A DNA stretch of 64,000 nt, taken from contig CM060848.1 in the NCBI GenBank assembly GCA_030737835.1, forward strand, positions 31,863,634 to 31,927,633. The letters run 5' to 3'. Shown here one piece after another: positions 59,427 to 64,000 of the stretch. Both the position numbers and the translations under genes were made by a program. The notes beneath the pieces are model-generated. The model made no database searches and was not told the origin of the DNA. It worked only from the letters and a program-made list of their open reading frames with translations. Origin of the DNA: Acorus gramineus. Lineage: Eukaryota; Streptophyta; Magnoliopsida; Acorales; Acoraceae. The first letter of the stretch is position 1. Every line of letters begins with the position of its first letter.

Positions 59427-60064
59427 TGTTATATTTGTGTCACTTTTAACCTGCTAGTAACCGTTGGAGCGTTCTGGCAGTTTTTCAAATTTTTTCGATT
59501 TTCGATCGGAACCGCTAATTTTTGGACTGTTAGCTATCGTCCTGAGTTAGAGGACTCCGATTGCAAATCTAACTGCATATTTGGTGTCCTGGTGCCATTT
59601 TAGGCCTCTCACGAAAATTTCGTCGAATTCCGGTAACGTTCCCAAAATATTGCAGTTCTAGGGCGTATCTGGATTTTTAAGTCGCTCACTATATAAGGGT
59701 GGGATCTAATTTCGAAATCACTATTCATCATCCCTACCAACTTGATTTTCTCTCTCCCCTCTCTCCTTTTCTCACTTTTGAGCTCCCTAGACCCCTCAAA
59801 CTCAAAAACCTAAAACCTAGGAAGTGTAGATCGGATCTACACCCCGGTGGTTTCAAATCCCATTTCCGGCGAGATTTGCCCCTCCGTCCGCCCTCTCTTC
59901 GTCCCTGATTTGAGCCATCTCGGTGGTGGAGGTAGATCCGGGCGTTGGAAACCTTTTGGGAGAGGTTTCGGTGCGCGGAGAGCAACCGGATTTCCTTTCC
60001 TCCCCTTGGTAAGCCTCTTTTTCCCCTCTTTCTTGCTTAGATGTATTCTAGGAGGGTGGAAATG

Positions 60065-61075
60065 GGGTTGGGTGGAGTTTGGCGGCGGTGGGTGGCCGTC
60101 GGAGGGCTGTGGGAGGCGGTCGGAGGCGGTGGTGGTTGTCGGAGGTGGGTGGTAGAGGAGCTCGGGCTGGCAGGCGTGCAGCTCGGGCTGGCGGGCTGCT
60201 GTCTCGGGCAGGGCAGCAACGCAGGGTGGTGCAGGCGCAGTGGTTGGCGCGGGCGCGCGCGCGCGTGCGCGCGGGCGGTGCTGGGGCCAACAGGGCTGGG
60301 CGTGCGGGCGCTCGGCTGGCGTTGGGGGCCAGCAGGGCTGGGCGTGCACGCTGGGCCGGCTGGCAGGGCTAGCTCGGGTAGGCTGGGAGCAAGTGCACTA
60401 GGTTGCCGGGCGCGCGAGCGCGTGCGCGCGGGTGCGCGCGCGGGCGTGCGCTCGGGGGGGGTGTAGGGAGAGGCATGCGAGTAGGCAGGCTGTGGGCTAT
60501 GCGCGCGGGCAAGCCGGGCTGGCAGGCTGGGCGCGCAGGCGAGCAGGGCAGGAGGTGCTCGAGCATCAGGCGGGCAGTGGCTGGGCGTGCAAGGTGAACG
60601 GTGCTCGGGCCACTCGGCGACGCGCACAGGCAGGCAGCGCGGGCATGCTGGCAGGCGCGTTGGGCGCGTGCTGCCAGGCGCGCTGGGCACGTGTTGCGCG
60701 TGCGTGCGCGTGGGCGCTGAGTGAGGGTCCCGGGTGCTGGGCCGGGGATACCGGGCGTTGGGCTGAGGCGCGGGTGGTGCGCGCGGGTAGAGGCAGGTGG
60801 TGCGCGCGGGGTACGCGCGGGGCGAGGTGGTGCGCGCGGGGCGAGGCGCTGCGCGCGGGGCGTGCGGGGTGCTCGCGGGCCAGCGCGAGGCGTGCGGGGT
60901 GTGCACGGGCGGCTGCGCTGGGGCGCAGGGGGCGCGCGGTGCACCCGGGAGGTCCGGCGGTGCGCGGGGTGCGTTGGCTGAGGCGCGACGGTGCACCCGG
61001 GCGGTCGGGTGGCCGTGCGGGTGGTTGCCGGCCGTGCTCGGGCTAGCGTGCGTGCGGGTCGTATGCACGTTTGCC
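60065..61075. repeat. GC-rich low-complexity segment of the LTR
   Basis: About 1 kb, the longest GC-rich segment in the window, with many GCGCGCGTGCGCGCG tracts. Open frames up to 343 codons on the - strand are a by-product of composition. Confidence 0.8.
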
Positions 61076-61168
61076 TGAGTGTTAGGTGTTTAGTTGTGGG
61101 TTTTGTATGTTTGGGTATTTTAGAGTATTTATGTTTTGTTCTCACCATATTGAATGTCTGTCTTGCAG

Positions 61169-61204
61169 ATCTGGACGGACGGTCGCGCGACGACCCAGAT
61201 ACCG
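61169..61204 (+). other. candidate LTR micro-exon (36 nt)
   Basis: It is bounded by GTCTTGCAG and GTGAGTGGGA, starts ATCTGGACGGACGGTCGC and ends GATACCG. Confidence 0.55.
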
Positions 61205-62851
61205 GTGAGTGGGACAATCCAACCCAGTAGAGAGGGGTCACACGCATTTGGGCGTATACCGACCTCTCCTGGGGCACCATGGATGAATATTAACCTGCAG
61301 TAATATGTAATCCATGCTTGCATGATTTAAATGTAGAATGCATGCTACCCTAGTCTTTGCATATTAGGGACTTGCACCCTTAGGATAGGTGTAAGAGCCA
61401 TGCACCATGCCCCCTGTTTTCATGATAGGAAACCTCGGCCTATGCATGCGTCCTACTAGTTTATTTATTAAATTAAATGCTAGTGTATGTTAATTCGCAT
61501 GCCTTAGATAATATTATAGGGAGGAGCCTTGCAAGGTCAACATTGAGACCCGTGTTAGGGTACTCCGTGTTCCTTGTTTGGTTGTTGGGATGTCCTGTAT
61601 CGGGACCTCATGCTGCCCTCCCAAGGTTTCTAGTCCCAATAATATTATAAGTAATGTTGCATGATTGGTACGATTATTAGCATATTAGTGAATATTATAG
61701 GGGAGGGGCCTTGCGAGGACAGCGGTGAGACCCGGGTTAGGGTACTCCGTGTTCCTTGTTTGGTTGTCGGGGTATCCTATAACGGGAACTCACGCCGCCC
61801 TCCCGAGTTCTTTCCCCCAATGATATTACAACCTTGCTTTTATTGTACTTATTTTCCCGCATCGTGGTTATGCGCCCTGGAGGAACTCTGAAGAGTTCAT
61901 GGCATTTGAGTTGTAGAGATGTGTTGTCGGCGGATCCGAGTGGATCATATGCGTATGGATAGGATGTTCTCTTCTCTTCGTTGGATCCGGTAGAGACTGC
62001 CCCAGCGTTAGAAAGGCCGTCCTTCGGAGGACCCACATCAGTAGGCGCCTCCCGATTTTTGTGACGGACTGTGCTGAAGTTGTGGGTGGAGACCAAGCGG
62101 CCTACGGAGTGGAGGAGAGACTATCGGTGGACTAAGGGTGACCAACAGCCTAGTCAGTCCCAATATCCTATGTCACCCGTGGTAGGGTGAGGGTGAGGGT
62201 GTAGTGGGTTGGCGATGAGCGACCTACTGGATTTGTGGTTGGATGATTATCAGTCCCAATAGCCTATGTCACCCATTGATGGGTGAGGGTGAGGGTGTGG
62301 TGGTTCGGCGAGGTACGAACCACTGGATTATGTTGTTATGTCTTAGAGGCTGGGTAAATAATGGAATTGTTGTAAATATTGTCTGTGATGCATGGGTTGT
62401 GCTGTTCACTGAGCGTGTGGCTCACCCCTCGCATATGTTTTTCCCCAGTGGTCACTGAGCCTGAGCTGGAGCCGGAGCAGCAGTTGGAGCTTTCCGAGGG
62501 ATTCCTTCAGTAGCGGAGCAGCACCACGTTCCGCGAGTGCCAGAGGTTATCAGCATCCCTTCTTGACTGTATGTATTTGATTTCCGTGCTTGGCACGTGT
62601 TCGTATATGTTCAGTTGTATTTGTGTATATTGGCTCTCACAGGACATATGATTGAGTATCGAGTCTGTAGAATGTTTATCCACAGATTCAGTCTTTTGCT
62701 TCCGCATTTGGTGTATATATCATGTCAGCCACTTTGTTGCATGTGTGTCATTCTAGTTGTTGTGTATGATATATTATTGACCTCCTGTGTAGATTCTGAT
62801 ATTATATATACACTTGCCGCGTCCCGGGGACGGCCGCCCTGGGGCGTGACA

Positions 62852-64000
62852 CTCTGATTGAAAATTTGGGTACATAATTTTTTCCTAGAAGTTATGTATT
62901 TCCAATTTGGTATTTGGATTTGATTTTGTTAAAATCCAAGATGAAGAGGTTTAAATATGAGTTTACTATGAGATGTCTAGTTTTGAGTTAGCTTTCGTAC
63001 AGAAGTGGAATTAGATCAACTGGATTCTTGTAGTAAAAGTTATGGGTATTTTTCCAAGTATACCCCGGGGATGGAAATTCTGGCAGCAGCCCTGTTCCAT
63101 GTTTAGCTATAATTTCGGATTAGCTAGAGGGATTATTTGATCTTGGCATGAGCATGAAAGTTGTAGATAATCTTCTTAGCTTTCCAACGGAATTGGAATT
63201 GTGCAATTCGGAGCTATATTGAGGAAGTTATGGCTGTTCCAGTGAAGCTTGCGCAGAATTTCTAGTCAAAGGGCGACTTAGTCATTCCCCCTTAGATATT
63301 TGTGATAAATATCTTCCTCTCTCTCTCTTCCCATCTCACTCCCACGACTAGCTTTTCTTGTCTCTCTTTCTCTCTTGCAAACACACCCCCCATGTGTTTG
63401 TTATTTTGTCCCAATGAGAAGAAGTGAAGGAGAGGGTGAAGGAAGAAGAGAAGCTTGTGTAAGTGTGTTGTTGTTGTTTGTTCTCCCCTCTCTCAAGCTC
63501 CCTTTACATGATCTTTCCCCCCCTGATTTGCAGCCATGGGAGGGCTGAGGAGGCTGAGGGGTGGTGGTAGTGGTGGTGGCGGTTGAGGTGGTCGCGGGTG
63601 CGTCGAGGGCCCCCGAACCTCCCCCTTTCGTTCCCCCTCCAAGGTGAGCTCCTCCCCTTCTTTTCTTGGTTTTCATGGCTTAAGGGGATGTTAGGGAGGT
63701 CATGCATGTTGGGTAGATGTGTTAGGGTGTGTGTGAGGAGTTGAGGAGGGTTAAAATGAGGTTGGGATGGCTTGGGCGTGCGTTGGGCGCAGTGGTTGGC
63801 GATGAGGGTGAGGGTGAGGGGAGGGAAAGTGGGTTGGCGATGAGACGACCCACTAGAGTGTGTTGGTTGTTGTTATGCATGTGTGTGATATCTCGATGAG
63901 CGAGTATCGAGAGTGGTTGTTTTCCATTGGGTTTCGCTTTGCGAACATGGGATCGTTCTCCCCTTCGTTTGGATCCAATGTAGGAACTCCCCGGCGTTGG
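62852..64000 (+). mobile_element. group-B LTR, continuation to the window edge
   Basis: U3 and leader of the LTR that starts at 59397. Near 63770-63800 it passes from the GC-rich lead straight into GTGAGGGTGAGGGTGAGG and the late LTR modules, so the early acceptor, the micro-exon block and the first part of the second intron are deleted. It runs off the window. Confidence 0.8.

Larger units (their letters stand above)
59427..62851 (+). mobile_element. solo LTR, group A (TSD CTCTG)
   Basis: 3425 bp, the longest group-A copy. CTCTG at 59422-59426 is repeated at 62852-62856. TATA at 59690, no W-box cluster, predicted introns 60009-61168 and 61205-62448. The late part has an internal duplication of the GACCCGGGTTAGGGTACTCC block (about 61540-61640 and 61720-61810). 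Confidence 0.92.

Noticed and set aside
60037-61280. Open frames of 343 and 303 codons on the - strand
   Set aside because: Same cause as above, in the solo LTR at 59427-62851; no start context or similarity to a family.

Overview
This is nuclear DNA from a flowering plant. It holds one ordinary spliced plant gene next to a large block of nested Ty3/gypsy LTR retrotransposons. The plant signs are canonical GT..AG introns in an AT-rich gene, a plant-type alpha/beta-hydrolase (lipase) and LTR elements primed by initiator-Met tRNA. I cannot name the species.

Region 1 (1-9111) is AT-rich, host-like DNA. It has a degraded hAT-like element (105-690), an eight-exon lipase gene on the + strand (2790-6988, 463 codons, no disabling lesion seen) and an AT-rich 3' flank. 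The last intron of the lipase gene carries a ~1.2-kb insertion flanked by an 11-bp direct repeat.

Region 2 (9112-64000) is essentially all LTR retrotransposon. Two related LTR groups recur, both unusually long (about 2.8-3.6 kb) and sharing one terminus, a GC-rich block ending in GGGGCGTGACA. Group A starts TGTTATATATGTGTCAC. Group B starts TGTTRKGCCTGTGTCAT. Five solo LTRs have perfect 5-bp target-site duplications: 9112-12650 (GATTA), 13145-16785 (CCTCT), 17217-20352 (GATGG), 50594-53368 (TACCA) and 59427-62851 (CTCTG). Three copies keep internal sequence. They are a + strand group-A element with a deleted, chimeric interior (20393-29414), a - strand group-A element with nearly complete coding capacity (34878-45027), and a + strand group-B element (32006 to beyond 56622) split by the other insertions. 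The coding domains run gag with a CCHC knuckle, aspartic protease, reverse transcriptase, RNase H, integrase and a chromodomain-like tail. With the long LTRs this fits a chromovirus of the Tekay/Del type. No copy looks autonomous as it stands: the best one has several frameshifts.

The most unusual signal lies inside the LTRs. Nearly all copies, in both groups, share the layout TATA box - leader - GTAAG-type donor - GC-rich or variable segment - TTGCAG - a block of exactly 36 nt in most copies - GTGAGTGG - about 1.0-1.6 kb - a TGAGC/GCTCA hairpin - pyrimidine tract and AG - PBS - gag. This looks like a conserved two-intron leader with a micro-exon. Other points of note are a W-box cluster in only some group-A LTRs, LTR-derived modules inside two different internal regions, paired GAATTC palindromes exactly 10 bp apart, and a solo LTR inserted into one of three closely spaced palindromes. 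No non-TE gene was found in the last 55 kb.
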